This document shows, one piece after another, positions 1-24,700 of a stretch of DNA of 64,000 nucleotides. Each line of letters begins with the position of its first letter. The first letter of the stretch is position 1. Origin of the DNA: Zygnema circumcarinatum (lineage: Eukaryota > Streptophyta > Zygnematophyceae > Zygnematales > Zygnemataceae); NCBI GenBank assembly GCA_037447605.1, contig CM074812.1, positions 1,187,043-1,251,042 of the forward strand, in the 5' to 3' direction. Position numbers and translations under genes: made by a program. The notes below the pieces were generated by a model. The model had not been told where the DNA came from and made no database searches. It saw only the letters and a list, made by a program, of their open reading frames with translations.

Positions 1-800
1 AACGGAAAATGCTTTTTTCACACCTTTTTGGAATCGATACCACCCTCCATCGGCAGATTTTATTTCTGCGAAACAAGGAAAATAATAACCCGTCACCCTA
101 TTTTGAATATCCCGCCTACCTGAATTTTTTTTCACGCGTGCGGTCAATCGCAGCCGTCGATTCCCTCGCAGATCCCAACACGACAGATCAATATTTGATC
201 GGCAGCCGGGCTCGGTCACAGCGCATGGCACGTGTCCACGTATCCCGCCAAAGTCCTCTCAAAAGTTTGTCCGTACAAATGTCATACGGTCGCAACCTGA
301 GGAACCCAAAATTTTGTACATTGAGATCTTAGACCAATCACAAATTTCCACGTCAAAAATGTAGCACGTGGCAGATGTTGATTGGCTGAGAGCTAACAAT
401 GACGAGATCTCGGGCCGAAGGACGCGCGCACTCGCACGTGCGATTTGGCTTTGACGGGACTCGTGGGCGCTTTCCATTCGCTAAGATCGAGCCCGGCTGC
501 AGATCGAACGGTGATCTGCAGTGGTGTGATCTGCGAGGGAATCGACAGCTGCGATGGACACACACGTGTAAAGGACGGACACCCGCGAACGATCTCGTGG
601 CGGACGGATCTTCCGCTCCGAGCGGATTCGGGCAGGCAGATATTTCTTTCCCTCAAAAAAAAAATTCAGGGAGGCGGGAGACAGTATTCAAAATGCGATG
701 ACGGGGTATCATTTTCCTTGGTTAGCAAAAATAAAATCAGCGGACGGAAGAAGGTGGGTATCGATTCCAAAAAGGTGTGAAAAAGCATTTTCTGTTTTTA
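1..800. repeat. Foldback element with long imperfect inverted arms
   Basis: Bases 1-255 and about 455-800 are imperfect reverse complements. The outer parts match around the shared stretch TTTTTGGAATCGATACC (left, near 27-43) and its complement near 756-772. The match continues inward through the GAATTTTTTTT tracts and a stretch reading TCGATTCCCTCGCAGATC. The central loop, about 256-454, is unpaired. No transposase frame is present, so this looks like a foldback or MITE-like element. Its left end may lie outside the window because homology starts at base 1. Confidence 0.7.
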
Positions 801-924
801 ATCCCTTTTGAAATCTGCCCGGCCGGGAAGGGGTGTTTGGATCCAAAAAAGGGGTGGAAATATCACTACCCAAAAAAAAAAGAAAAATCCGCAATTTCGC
901 TAAACGCCAAATTCCAAACAGACC

Positions 925-1017
925 GCTACCGACAGTCTACGCTACCGACAGCCTACTCTATTTTCAACTCATAATAATGACAATAGAAGCTACCGACGGT
1001 CTACGCTAACGACAGCA
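925..1017. repeat. Short direct repeats, unit like GCTACCGACRGTCTAC
   Basis: Two paired blocks carry near-identical copies of CTACCGACAG-TCTACGCTA: one at about 925-955 and one at about 990-1017. They are separated by a short A/T-rich stretch. No coding potential is seen. Confidence 0.5.
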
Positions 1018-1704
1018 GGAAGCGCCGGCCAGTGGCGAGCCGTTTTAACGGCCGGTCCGCTCCGCGGACACCTGGCGGCTTCTCGCTCGTGTGGCCTCGC
1101 CCCCGCACGTATGGGGAGCCTGCGATCGGGGGGCGGGACCAAGACCAGGCGCGACCGGCGGTCCGAGGACCACCGGCGGTAACGGATCCGGTTGGGACGT
1201 TGATCGGCACGGGGCCCTGCGCTGCCACAGAGCGCCACCTGGAGGGGACGACTGCTGTGCCGGTGTAACCGCCGGAAGTACGGACGTGCGGCACCGACAT
1301 TTCGTCCTGAAGTACCAGCATGAAGTGCCACGTGGTAGCGGGCGGAAGGGAGGCGCAGGCGAAGAAAGGAAACAAACGGATGTTTAACTTTGTGTTTCAG
1401 TTGATGTCACCCAAAAGTTAGACGGTGCGGTACAGCATGTCAGCAGACTGTGTTACTGACGCAATGACCTGAAAAGCATATTTGCCTGTTTGGCGTAACA
1501 AAGGCGGGGCCGGGCGGACGAGCCTCAGCGCGACCGAGCATTGGCTTACGACCAGTCCGCTAGCGCCACGTGTCAATGACGTTAGTATGACGTAAGCATC
1601 ACCTTCTAACTTGAAACGGCCGTAGACGCGGACGGACATCTGTACGGAAGTTGACGCCATCACTTGCTGATGTCAGGATTTGGAGCAGGCCAAAAGTTAG
1701 TGCG

Positions 1705-1905
1705 ATAGAGGGAGAGAGAGGGGAGGGAGAGGGGCAGGGAGGGACTGGAGAGGGACAGGGAGGGAGAGGAGAGAGTGGATAGGTCTAGGGAGAGGGAGAG
1801 AAGGGGGAGGTGGGGGAGGCGGATAGAGGAAAGAGACAGGGGGAGGGAGGGAGAGGGACAGGAAGAGTAGGGGAGGAGGGAGGGAGGAGAGGGGGGAGAG
1901 GGAGG
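1705..1905. repeat. Polypurine GGGAGA tract before a start codon
   Basis: An almost pure G/A strand made of GGGAGA, GGGAGG and GAGAGG units. It ends five bases before the ATG of the GT61 gene. Similar tracts occur at 34.3 kb and 40.85 kb upstream of two other genes. Confidence 0.8.
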
Positions 1906-1909
1906 TGTC

Positions 1910-7286
<5,377 letters not shown>

Positions 7287-8268
7287 TCCCTCTCCCTCTC
7301 CCTCCCCTTCCCCCTCCCACTCTCTCTCTAATTGTTCTCTCAATCCATTTCCAGTCAGTTATTTGGGTTACGGAACATCGGGTTCACACCTGATATAAAC
7401 CGCCGGCTTGTACAATTGCAAAGCTCGCTTTTATGAAGCAATTTGACATAATCAATTTTTTAAGTTGGTGTCGACCATTACGGTGTACTGTAGTTGTAGT
7501 GTGTAGGGTATCCAAAGAGCTGAGCCCTGCTCCGCGTGTGTAGTGCCGAGAGAAGAGCTGCTGAGGACATGCAAGGAGAAGAGATGTTCTTGGAAGCGAC
7601 CATGAGGAAGGGGAGAGGGAGAGAGCGCGATAGGGAGTGAGAGAAAGAGAGAGGGAGAGGGGGGAGAACGCCCCCTTCCTCTCTCTACTGATCCTCGTAG
7701 GGGAGAAATAAAGAGAGTGACGATAGAGAGACGAGTTTGCAGAACCATTTACGCTTTTCCTGCTTCCCCTTTTTTAAAAGGATTTTGTACCATCTCTTTC
7801 TTTTAGAAACTAGTGTTGCAGTTTGGTGTTCCGAGCATTCTAGTTTTGCGTTACAAGGCGGGAATTGCACTCCGCTTATTTGTAACGAAAAAAAAACAAG
7901 GTTGAATTTTGAGTTCGCAGTTTTTATCTTGCTGAAGGCCTTCTAAATGGACTCTGACATTGGGAAAACAAAATGAAAGGAAATTATTGGCACAAAAATT
8001 GAAATTACCACAAAAAAGATGTCTCTACAAGCCTTGGGGCATGAAATCTCCACCTGCTAAACATACATGTCTAAACCTAAGGGTAAACCAATACTGGAAA
8101 AAAGAGAAAACTCTCCTTCGTCTTCTTTCAAGAGAGGCCTGTTCCTAAGGAAAGATAGAAGAATGTTCCTAACTTAGGTCACTCGCAGATGAGAAAAGCT
8201 CGTGGCTACAAAAACAAATGCGCAAGCAATGTGAGCAGCTACGGCAGAGGAGCCTTAACTGCTGCCTC
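7287..8268. other. Intergenic region between convergent GT61 and TIC20 genes
   Basis: Expected to hold the 3' untranslated regions of both genes. I see no further gene. The sequence is A/T-rich, with a GGGAGA-rich patch near 7600-7670. Confidence 0.5.
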
Positions 8269-9021
8269 TTAGAATGGAACCTGTGCGTCTGCAGCGTCAG
8301 CCACAATAGGCAGACGGGGCGTTTTCCCAAATAGACATGAGCCAACACCGAAGACAAAGCACGCAAAGAGGTAGATGAAGACAGTGTTGTACATGAGAAT
8401 GATTAGGTCTATCCCAACTCCTCCGGTCGGCGCTATTAGTCGCTCCACAAGGGCGGGTAATATGATAAGAATATCAAGAATGATGGCCTGCATGCAGTTG
8501 TACCGCACGTACCGGCTCAGGCTCTGGTTCTGGATGACGCCAAGGTACAGAACGAAGAAGGCCAGAAATCCGGCGTATGGGAAGCTGGAGTAGGCCTTGA
8601 TAAGGGGGAAAATTGGCTGAAAGATGGCATAGCTTGCTGGATATTGAAGGAATAGGTAACGGCCATACCGTATGCCATCCAGCAGGGGGAGAAAATAGCC
8701 CGCAGCTGCAATTACTCGCTGAGGAGCACTGACAGAATCATCACTTCTCGCAGTAACGCGCAGTGGCTGCCGGCTGACAGAAGGCAGACGGCGGCAGGGT
8801 GAGAGGGCGGGGAGGAACACATTGGATGTGGAGGGAAGAGAGGGAGTCACCCGAGGGGTATGGCGGGAGAGAAGTGCTTGGGGATTCACAAGGGGGGCAA
8901 CGGGTAGGGTGCTAATTCTGCAACTTATTCCATTAGGACGGCGGTTGCAAGTAAACGATGATGAGGAGAAGGAGTTTGCGGCAATAGTGGTGCCAGGAGC
9001 GAAGAAAGATACTGAAGCCAT
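8269..9021 (-). CDS. TIC20: TIC20-family chloroplast inner-envelope translocon protein
   Basis: A single exon encoding 250 residues. TIC20 is a multi-span component of the TIC channel that imports proteins across the inner chloroplast envelope. The first ~90 residues are rich in Ser, Arg and Pro and read as a chloroplast transit peptide (MASVSFFAPG start). The mature part shows the family pattern: a first membrane segment ending LPLLDGIRYGR, the QPIFPLI and FFVLYLGVI stretches, the hallmark RYVRYNCMQAIILDILIIL, and a last hydrophobic span before CLFGKTPRLP. Four membrane segments are expected. The frame stays open upstream to about 9099 but without an earlier ATG, so ATG 9021 is chosen. It resembles TIC20-II/V or Ycf60-like members more than TIC20-I, by memory only. 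Confidence 0.9.
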   Translation of the reverse strand: MASVSFFAPGTTIAANSFSSSSFTCNRRPNGISCRISTLPVAPLVNPQALLSRHTPRVTPSLPSTSNVFLPALSPCRRLPSVSRQPLRVTARSDDSVSAPQRVIAAAGYFLPLLDGIRYGRYLFLQYPASYAIFQPIFPLIKAYSSFPYAGFLAFFVLYLGVIQNQSLSRYVRYNCMQAIILDILIILPALVERLIAPTGGVGIDLIILMYNTVFIYLFACFVFGVGSCLFGKTPRLPIVADAADAQVPF

Positions 9022-12000
9022 TGCCAGAATAAGGGGAAAGGATGACAGGGCGAAATTAGGTTTTGAGGACACTTCAATCCGAGGCGAGAAACGCTCCAAC
9101 CCTTCTTCTTAAATTCTGAGGTAGTGGAGCACCGAGCGACGAGGCGTGGCCCAAAAATGTGCCTGTGAATGTAAAAGGTTTTGGAACCCGTCAGTGAGCT
9201 GAATAAAAGCGTGGAATTGCATGGGTGCAGAGCCAGAACGGATGAGAAAAAAAGGGTTGGGCACAGCGAATGAAATACAGAGAGGCAAGGACATGGGGGG
9301 CAAAGGACAATGAAAATGATGACAGCAAAGCACTCGCAAGTGTGGAAAGAAAGCAAATAAACATTTCGTTGGCAACAGAAGGAACCATAAAAACCGAACA
9401 ACAATGCGAAGGCGATGTGTATAAGTAACGACTTCACCAATCGAAGGAAAAGAACATTAGTAGACAACAAAGCTAGATAGACGACCGCAACAGCTGAGCA
9501 GCAGGCATTTGGAAACTTACAAATAGTCATGGTCACAGGATGTGAGATGCAAGAAGTGACTAGCAAGTAGAGACGAGAAAACATAAACTAGTCGAATGAG
9601 GAAACAGGGGCTTCTAATCGTTATTAGTCCTACTTGGCCTCAATAAACTCGGTGCAAACTGCGACATTTATCCGGCACAGAAGTTGCACTTTCCATTATG
9701 CCTTTAATTTAGCACGTAATAACAAACAGATAACAGAGAACATGGTTTTAGGAACCAAGACAACTCTCGATTTCCATGCAGCGTTTCCAAGGTACAAGCG
9801 TAACTGGTGGAGTGAACAACTTTTAACTTCAAAAGTGGAGGAAAAAGGGAAAAACAGCAACGTCAACTTCAACAGCAACGTCAACTTCAAAGCAAGCGAC
9901 TCACCGCAGCGTTGTGCAAAAAGCTATCAGTCGATTACTTGAGCCCTGCTTTGTTCTTCTGCTCGCGACCGAAGGAAAGCGACCGATAGCGCTGTAAACA
10001 AGCGACCGCAAGGTCCGTTAGGCAAAGAAGAGGCACCATAAAACAAGTGAGCAACAAGAGCTTCAAGCGCAGTTGCTGCTCAGCTTTATGGCTACATATC
10101 CCTTCCTTCTGGCCTTCAAGACGGGGAAAGGAAAGACGAATAGCGCTGTATCCAAGAAAAAAACTGCTTACTTTTATTACAAAGAGCACGAAAGGTCCTC
10201 GCTGAGAAGCAGCCTCACCTTGTGCCCCTTCCCTCTCCGGACTCTCCCTCCACCGTCCTTAGTGCAGATGCGAGGCGGAGCAGGAGCTGCGGTGCGCGGG
10301 CGGAGGCAGATCCAGCGGATGTGCCTTCAAAATGCAGCTTTTTGAGACGGAGGCTGTAGAGCAGGACCATGCTTGAAGTTGCTCTCCCTCCCTCCCTCCC
10401 TCCCCTCGTACTGTGCCTCTGTGCATCATCAATTCATCATGCATGAAAACTTTTGCATTGTGCAAATGTTTGTTTGTTCCAAATATGGATGGATGAGCTC
10501 AATCATCGTCATCATTCAATCATGGTTTCATTTGTGACTCCAACATAATATGGATTGTTTAAAGTCAACCCTTAAGTTGTCGAGCTGAGTTTCAAGTCAT
10601 GATCGCATGTCACATCAAAAAGTTGTGACCACATGGTTTTTGTTATATCTTTACAACGTCTTTGTGAATTTTCTCAATCATGGATGGTTATTTGCCATTG
10701 CTTTTCTTGTGCATTGTTGGCGGGAGAGTCCACCTCCACACTCGAAGCTCGGGAATGTTGAAGCTTGAGGTTGAGGGTCCTAAAACCTTTCACTTTGCAG
10801 GTTGTGAATAGCAGATGTGTCGCAGCTTGAGAGAAAACAACGTTCATATCACTATTGAGTGTTCATCCAAAAACCAATTCACAGCAGCTTGACATCATCC
10901 TCTGTAGAGTGACTTTCACAGGTCGGCCCATCGGATGGACCGTCAAAGTGGTGTTGGCAATGGTTGTAACCATTGGATTTCACATGATGACTACCACTGC
11001 CAATGGGGACCTAATCAAGCGCAAAAACTGAAGGAGAAAAAGCCTTGAATGTAAGCATTTAATATATTAGCCGTGTAACGCTCAAGACATTGCGTATCTG
11101 CACTCGTGCAACAGACCCCTTGCCAGGTCCTGTACAATCCTTTTTCATGCTGATATACAGTAGAGCAAAGTTAATGTTGAAAAAGAATTCCTGAAATAGG
11201 TCGACCTGCCAGTCGCCGGCTGTGTATGAACCCTGCTCCAAGCATAAACAGCTATTCTGGTTTTTGAGAGTGAAGACTTCAGAGGCCCCTTCTGCCGTTT
11301 CCAAGGACATCATGCTCTAACGAAGAACTGAGTTCCTGACTTACCGTCAGCTGGGAGTCGATATACTTGACACATGCTAGGCCACGCTACACATCAACCT
11401 CATGCAAATGGACAGAGCAGCCACTTAGCTGACCTTTGAAGGTTCGTACTGTTCAGCAAGCGAGGAGGACCGTAGCATAAGAAACGTACAGGCTTACCGT
11501 TGGCATTTGGCACTTCCACCATCGGTGCCTAAAGAATTAAGCTGACCTAATTGCTCGTGCAGAAAAACATCGGTGTGTAGTTGCAAGAGTCCTAAATTTG
11601 GAATAGAAACTACAGCTGTGAAAACAAAGCATGACTTTTGCAACCACCGCACAAGAAAGAGATATCATCAACTATTGCGACGCAGGGTCCACTTTCATGT
11701 GGGCAAAATGAAAACTTTTCTAACGTTTTGCGGACGTCGGGAGCCCAGGCACGGTTTTAGGGTTTTCAGGGTCGCGGTTCCCAGATTTCAATTGAATGCC
11801 TCGAAAATGGGCCAAAACCACCTCTAAAAAGTGAGAAAGATGTATTTACTTCCACTTGGCGAGCATTGGAGCAAGAGATTTTGACCTGCTATTGCCTGAC
11901 AGCAGTCCAGCACACGGTGTCTGAAAAGGTTTCATTTTGCCACCGGCCCCCTTCCGACCTCTCCCCAGTTTCAAGATGGTGCCGCACATGCGAACGGCTG

Positions 12001-12454
12001 GCAACTTTTGTTAGAAGCCTGAATCGACCTGGGTTTGCAGCTACAGAAAGAAACTGGAAAAGAAGACAGACCCTCAGACAAAGCGACAGTCAAGAAATCA
12101 GAACCATATGCAGGAACTGTTGCGACGGTACCCATCAGACAATTATAGACACAGGACACTTACCGCGTGAAACATGGAAATCTCTTTAAAAAGTCCACAC
12201 GCTTGGGCCCTGGTAGTTTCTGTACAGTTACAAACCGGCAAAATAGTGCCTTCTGCATCCAGTATGTTCTCACTCAGACTAGGATACTCCACGACAAAAA
12301 ATGGAGCCAAAATTCTACTGCTACAATGCTTGACGGATATAGAGGGTGCTATCCAAACAACGGTGGCTCAACACATTAAGAAGGGTATTCCATTCAGAGC
12401 AGTCAAAGTGATAAAATGAGTTTCATGGTACGAGCCTGCTCTGCCCTTTCGCAG
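9022..12454. other. 3.4 kb intergenic stretch without a recognised gene
   Basis: It lies between the 5' end of TIC20 and the 3' end of SKP1. All open frames are short or antisense shadows, and none shows a family motif or a convincing exon chain. A small direct repeat (AACGTCAACTTCAAC) sits near 9860-9890. No tRNA-like GTTCRA arm was noticed. Confidence 0.4.
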
Positions 12455-13341
12455 TCACTCAAATGCCCACTGATTCTCACGCCTGACCTCTTCCTCCTCC
12501 TCTGGAGTAAAGTCATTCTTAATGTTGAACGTCCGTCGAATCTCCTCAGGAGTCTTCCCCTTGATCATGTCCGCCACGGTCTGACAAGTGAGATCTAACA
12601 GGCTCTTGATATTCAGATAGTTGGCGGCCTACAAACACAGACAACAAGAACATATTGGCAGGGTCAGAAGAATGACAGAAGCTTAGTCGCTAAAAAGGAA
12701 GCCCAAGACTCTCCAGTATGTCAGTGGCGCGGAGCAAGAACCGTACAAGAGTGCAACGTAGCACAAATGACAGACTAGGTGCATTAAAGTAACACTGACC
12801 GGCACTCTCAGCAACGGTGTCTTGTAGTGCAGAATCGCAAAACACATTAGGTCAAGGTAGTAACAAGGTTTATTATCTTTCCCAGCAGTCAAAATTGAGG
12901 AAAGAAGACATCTCGACGGCTATTTGAGCATATGATTAATTCTCTTCATTCCAACCGAACACTTGCCATCAAGAAGTCCACGTCGTGTAAAGGAAACGAG
13001 CAACAAAAAAAGCAGTCATGAAGGAAACTACTTACCAAAATAAGGTCGAAGAGGACAGCCTGCTCCACCTTCACAAAATCGGCATCCCAAGCCTTGAGCT
13101 CCTCCTCCGCCGTCGCACTCGGCTTGTCTCCTGCTGCTTTGTTCGCCTCCACATGCTTCTTGCAATACTCAATTACTTTCGCCAAAATCCTGCTGCTAAC
13201 GTTCGGTAAAGGAATACCGCGATCTGTCTGCACATCATCCAGCATATTCTTCACTGTCTCTGACATCAGAGCGACTTCTTTGTCTACTTCAAACATTTCA
13301 TCCTCGAGGCTCTTAAGCTTGACCGTTTCCTCTGAACCCAT
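12455..13341 (-). CDS. SKP1: SKP1, core subunit of SCF ubiquitin ligases
   Basis: Two exons: 13341-13036 and 12628-12455, 159 residues, the normal SKP1 length. SKP1 bridges cullin-1 and F-box proteins. The N-terminal POZ fold is visible ([18 protein letters not shown] and the [18 protein letters not shown] stretch). After it comes the acidic linker, and FDLIL joins [16 protein letters not shown] exactly at the intron. The C-terminal F-box-binding tail ends in the invariant WAFE (RRENQWAFE). The intron has clean GTAAGT and TAG boundaries and is phase 0. The open frame extends upstream only through a GTG codon, so ATG 13341 is the start. Confidence 0.96.
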
Positions 13342-13654
13342 GCTGCGCAGCGGCACGATTTTATGCAGACAGCAGAAGATAAGTCCTCTTCCTTCCTCCC
13401 TCTCTCCCTCTTTCCCACTTCCTCTACCTCTCCCTCTCCCTCTCCCTCTCCCACTAATTGCCCTTCCTACCCCAGTCCTGCCCTCCTCTCCGCCTACCCT
13501 CCCTCCCTCTCTATCGAAAGCGTAACGCTCTCACTCTTGAAACGGCCCTTCATTGCCGGCTGCTTTTAGGGCTGCCTGCGGTGTTGCGCCGTTGCGGCGT
13601 GGAGCTTTCCGCTCCCAACTTGTTTCGTGTGTCCTTAGGTCCAATGGTCCTTTG

Positions 13655-13799
13655 ATTGGGCATTGATCTCACGATGGCGATGGCCATGAGGCCATCAAAT
13701 GTGCATGGCCAACATGAGCATGGGGAACCACGAGGAATGGGCGCAGGGGGACCTAAACACAAACGAAAAAAACGCAACGGCGCAACAACGCAAAAGTAG
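13655..13799 (+). repeat. Dispersed repeat, copy A, with intact 41-codon frame
   Basis: The repeat starts around GGGCATTGATCTCACGATGG. An ATG at 13674 opens a 41-residue frame ending at 13799. Its core reads RPSNVHGQHEHGEPRGMG and then GGPKHK. The same peptide core recurs in copies B and C, so the similarity includes protein-level conservation. It forms an inverted pair with copy B. Confidence 0.65.
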
Positions 13800-13819
13800 A
13801 TGAAAGTCCCTCAGAAGAC

Positions 13820-13945
13820 TTAGGAATCTTGTGCTTGGGTCCTTTGCGACCAGTTCCTCGTGGTTCCCCATACTGATGCTGGCTATGTAACATTTGATGG
13901 CCTCGCCATAGTGAGATCAATGCCATGTTCCTTCCTGAGAGAGAT
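13820..13945 (-). repeat. Dispersed repeat, copy B (inverted, frame broken)
   Basis: The reverse complement matches copy A. It has CATTGATCTCACTATGG, then RPSNV in frame, then a stop (TAG) caused by a small length change. After that, QHQYGEPRGTGRKGPKHK continues in another frame. A second partial copy of the repeat's outer end follows at about 13965-14000. Confidence 0.65.
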
Positions 13946-14678
13946 CCATATGCCACTTTCATTCTTTTACATTTGATGGCCTTGCCATCGTGAGTTCAAA
14001 CAAACATCTTCCCCTTTCTTTCATGTCCCTCATTCCAACAAAGTGGACATCTTCGTTGCGGACTGCGGACGGCCAGGATCGCGCCACGTCCGCCCTGCTG
14101 GCATTCAGGACGCTGTGTACCGTCAGATTCGCTGGCAATACAGGAGGTATGGGCATGGGATAAGGAGGGGGCGAGGGAGGGAGTTGCACTTACAGCTGTC
14201 GTCCCTCTCTCGGCCATGGCGCTGTAGCTGTAGGTGGCCTTCGTCTTCCTGCTCCAAGGGGAAGGGTGTAAGCGAGGTCTCTCGGTGCAGTCGGGGCATC
14301 ATTTTGACTGGGAGGGAAAGTGCTTCTTCTGAGGTGAGGTGAGGTTAGGGTTCCCGTATGCTGTCGCTTCTCGCTTTGACCGGTTGAATCAAAACAGTGA
14401 ATGTAATAGTTGGCAGCAATTTGTTGGCAATGGACGAATGCGAGCATATTCGTTGAATGCTTTCTCTGCTTAATCTTTTGTCTGGATGGCGATATAGATG
14501 AGTTTTTGACACCTATTGGAACTTTATCCTCAACGCGGACACCCCTTGATAAGGGATGGATGAGCCGAGCATGCTGATTGATTTTTTTCTCTGTTTGTTC
14601 AATCGCCTGGCTGCCGATATCAAGGTCCCGTTTGTCGCTTTCTTGATGTCTACGGTTGTTCGTTTGGTATGCAGCTCA

Positions 14679-21748
<7,070 letters not shown>

Positions 21749-24700
21749 TTATGGAAAGGAGGATGAATAGAGAGGTATTCTTCAATGATGGTCCGCGTGT
21801 TTTGCAATGTACCCTTTGTCAGCTGGGCAGCATGCTGAGTGGAAGCTCAGATTGCTGTAGAGTCTTGTACCCGATCGCTTGCGCCTGACTTGTGGTCTAG
21901 GTGTAACGTGCTTAGGAGAAGGCTGGGTGGATATGGGCATACAGACAGGATGTTTGAGCAGGCTAGCTGAGCAGTTTCTGAGGGAAAGACACTCATTGAA
22001 GTTTCCCGGCTTTGACTCTTGTTGCACCATTGTCGGTGCTGGAAGCGATACATGGAGAAAGGTCCCCTAGGTGCGATTTCTGGGCGGCGAGGGAGGGGCC
22101 TGGCCCAGCTGTCTACTGCCTTTGGCATCATGGTGGCATCTTTTGAAAACAGAGTGCCAGAAGGGTGGACTCTTTGTGCCCGTAAGACAAACGCTCCAAT
22201 TATCTTGTTCTTTTTCATTGATGTCTCTACCTGCTGTAGTTTGATCTCCATGGATAATGCGCGTTGCCGTCACTGTCTCTCCCCCCGAATTTAAAAATAT
22301 AAGAGAAAATATATTGTTTAGGTTTGATGTTTCGAGTGTGTGTTTCCGGTGATCTTTCCGACAGTTCTGGCTCGTTTTCTCCACGTAATGGAATGGATCT
22401 CCTTTCAGTTGGATGGTTATATGATTTTTATTGCTTTCTTGATCTATTACATTTGGAATGTGTGGCACGATGCTTGCCTTCTGCACTTGGGAAAGTGAAT
22501 GACGTGACAGCCTTGGAAATTCTGAAACTTGAATCTTGTATGTCAGTGCTGTTGTCTGGCCCCCACTTCCACCTCCTTGAAAGAGTGTAACGCTGCATAG
22601 GTGAGAAGCTTGTATATAGTTTAAATATGGATGATTTTTTGTCAAATTTTGATGGGAGTATTGATAAGGATCTTCTGGGAACTTATATGAGTGTCAACGA
22701 GATTCTTTCAAGTTGATGTTTTGTGTACATTTCGATGCGTTTCATTGGGGTTTTTGTTACGGTTGTTTGTTGCTCGTCTGTCCGAATATTTGTAAAACTC
22801 CTTGTGCACTAAGCACCTTGTGCATTTTCTGATGCTGATCTTGTGGTGAGATTTGCAGCGCAGGGATAATCATCCTACTTTTCTTTTCGTAATGGCTGAG
22901 CATTTGCTTCAAAAACCGCATTTAGGAAAGAAAATTTGGTTTCAGCTCCCTCTTTGGCGGTTCTAACTTATTGAAGAAATAAATGCTGTGGTTCGTCCAG
23001 CGAGATGAAGGTTGACTTTGTATCTCATGTCTGACCTTTATTTCAACTTGTTGATGGCAGCTGCTAAAAGAGGAGCTTCATCCCGTCGTGGTGGGCACTG
23101 ATGTTTCATCCTGCAGTAAGTCGAATGTCTTTAAAGTCTGTTCAAGTGCTAACATGTTTGCAAATTTAAAGGTCAATATGAAGTTTCACCAAATCAGCTA
23201 GGCATGGAGGTTTGGTTAGCGACGTGTCCATAAGGCATCGGGATGGTGTTGTGCATACCTCTTTGCGATAAAAGCGTCTTTTGGTATTGGTTGAGAGCAG
23301 ATGAATTGAAGAAATTGTTGTTTCGACAGAATCAAATCTGAAATGATTTTTTGTGTCCCAATCGTTCCGGATTGTGGTATGTCATAGCGGGATATGTTGC
23401 AAAGTCTTCGCGTACTCCGTACTTGGCAGCCTGCAACTGAAATACTGGCTGGGCTTTACGACTGATTCATGCAGAACTTGACAGCATATTTTGTTTTCAG
23501 TGCACGTTTGGGTGACGCCGCTACTTTGCAGTGAGAAACTCTTAAGCTGTCCATCTATTCAGTCTTTTTCCACCCGGACTGCCAACTTTTCTTACTGTTT
23601 TAGTATCAACTCCTTTCACTCTAATATCTCACCAGCCGTGTCTCCTTCGTTCTCTTTCCACTTTCTCTCACCTTCTCCTCCGTTAAAAGTCAATTGAATA
23701 TGCTGCTGCAACCTGGGCTGGTGGGCAATCACACCTATTTTGTAAGTAGCACCTCGTGCTGCTTCTTTGAACTCGTGTGAATTGAACTGTTCAAATTGTC
23801 CATGTGGTGTTCATTTACCAAACACCCCTTTCCAAGAACTGAGGCTCATGGTGCAATGTGCTTCAGATAGCCATGCTGGGCCGAGTGCTCCATACTGCTC
23901 TTACCCTAAGATCCCCTTGATGCCAACATTCCTTGATTGTACATTCTAATCGCTTGGCATTCATGAGATGCAGTGCAGAAACGTCTTTTGTTCGATCGAC
24001 ACTTGCTCTATCCTAATTTCTGTTTCAGGTTTAAAGAAACTCTTTCAGCTGCTCTGGACAGCTGAATGAACCTATCGCTGTCCATGGCAATTCTATTGCT
24101 TCTGACCATACAAGCAGGGTTTTCTACCTTCTGTGGCTCAAAGGGTCCTTGATTTGGCAAGAGCTTCGGTCTGCACTGCGGGGAAGCCCAAGTCAAACCG
24201 CCGCAGTCAAGCAGATTTCCTTTTGGTCCAATTTAGGTTGTGGACCTCAGTAGAGCGTGGATTACAGGCGAGGAAAACCTTTGCAGGAGAAGACTCCTTC
24301 AGGTACACGCCATATCTAATTTCCGTAGGGATTAGATTTAGACAAGGGCTTTATGCCCCAGACAAGCTTAAGGACCGAGGGGGGGCTGGGGGAATTGGAG
24401 AGTACTCTTATTGTGGTAGTAGAATGCTTAGGTCAAGTATTGGCTCGGGTTAACATAGACTTAAGTGATTGAGAACATCTTGGGATCAGGTCAACACTGC
24501 CAAGTGATCAATACTCTAGTTTCTAGGGATTTGAGGGTTTTTCCTTGGAGGTCATTGGGTGCCTAAGGCCGCTTAGGGCTCTCCTCTCTTATTGCAGTTT
24601 ACGGGGCTGGAGTAGCAAAGCAAGTCCTAGTTTGGAGGTGGGGAGGTGACAGTTGTGGAGACTTGTCGAGAGGCAAGTGGGCTCATAACGCTGGCAAGCT

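Larger units (their letters stand above)
801..1909. other. Intergenic region upstream of the GT61 gene
   Basis: No convincing gene is seen. The stretch 1020-1400 is GC-rich. From about 1705 to 1905 a polypurine tract built from GGGAGA/GGGAGG runs almost to the start codon and would lie in the promoter or 5' leader. Confidence 0.5.
13342..14678. other. Divergent promoter region between SKP1 and PRP4K
   Basis: Divergent intergenic region of about 1.3 kb. It holds a C/T-rich stretch (13380-13515), the inverted pair of a dispersed repeat (13655-13945) and a further partial copy near 13965-14000. A possible 5'-leader intron acceptor (TATGCAG) lies at 14669-14675, just before the PRP4K ATG. Confidence 0.5.

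Noticed and set aside
8925-9584. 219-codon Leu/Cys-rich minus-strand frame
   Set aside because: It overlaps the TIC20 5' region in another frame; its composition is a shadow of A/G-rich DNA.
22067-22645. 192-codon minus-strand frame
   Set aside because: It lies in the 3' flank of PRP4K, has no recognisable motif and no codon pattern supporting it.
23061-23115. Exon-like segment with AG and GTAAGT borders
   Set aside because: Short, with no partner exons or homology; GT-AG pairs arise often by chance.
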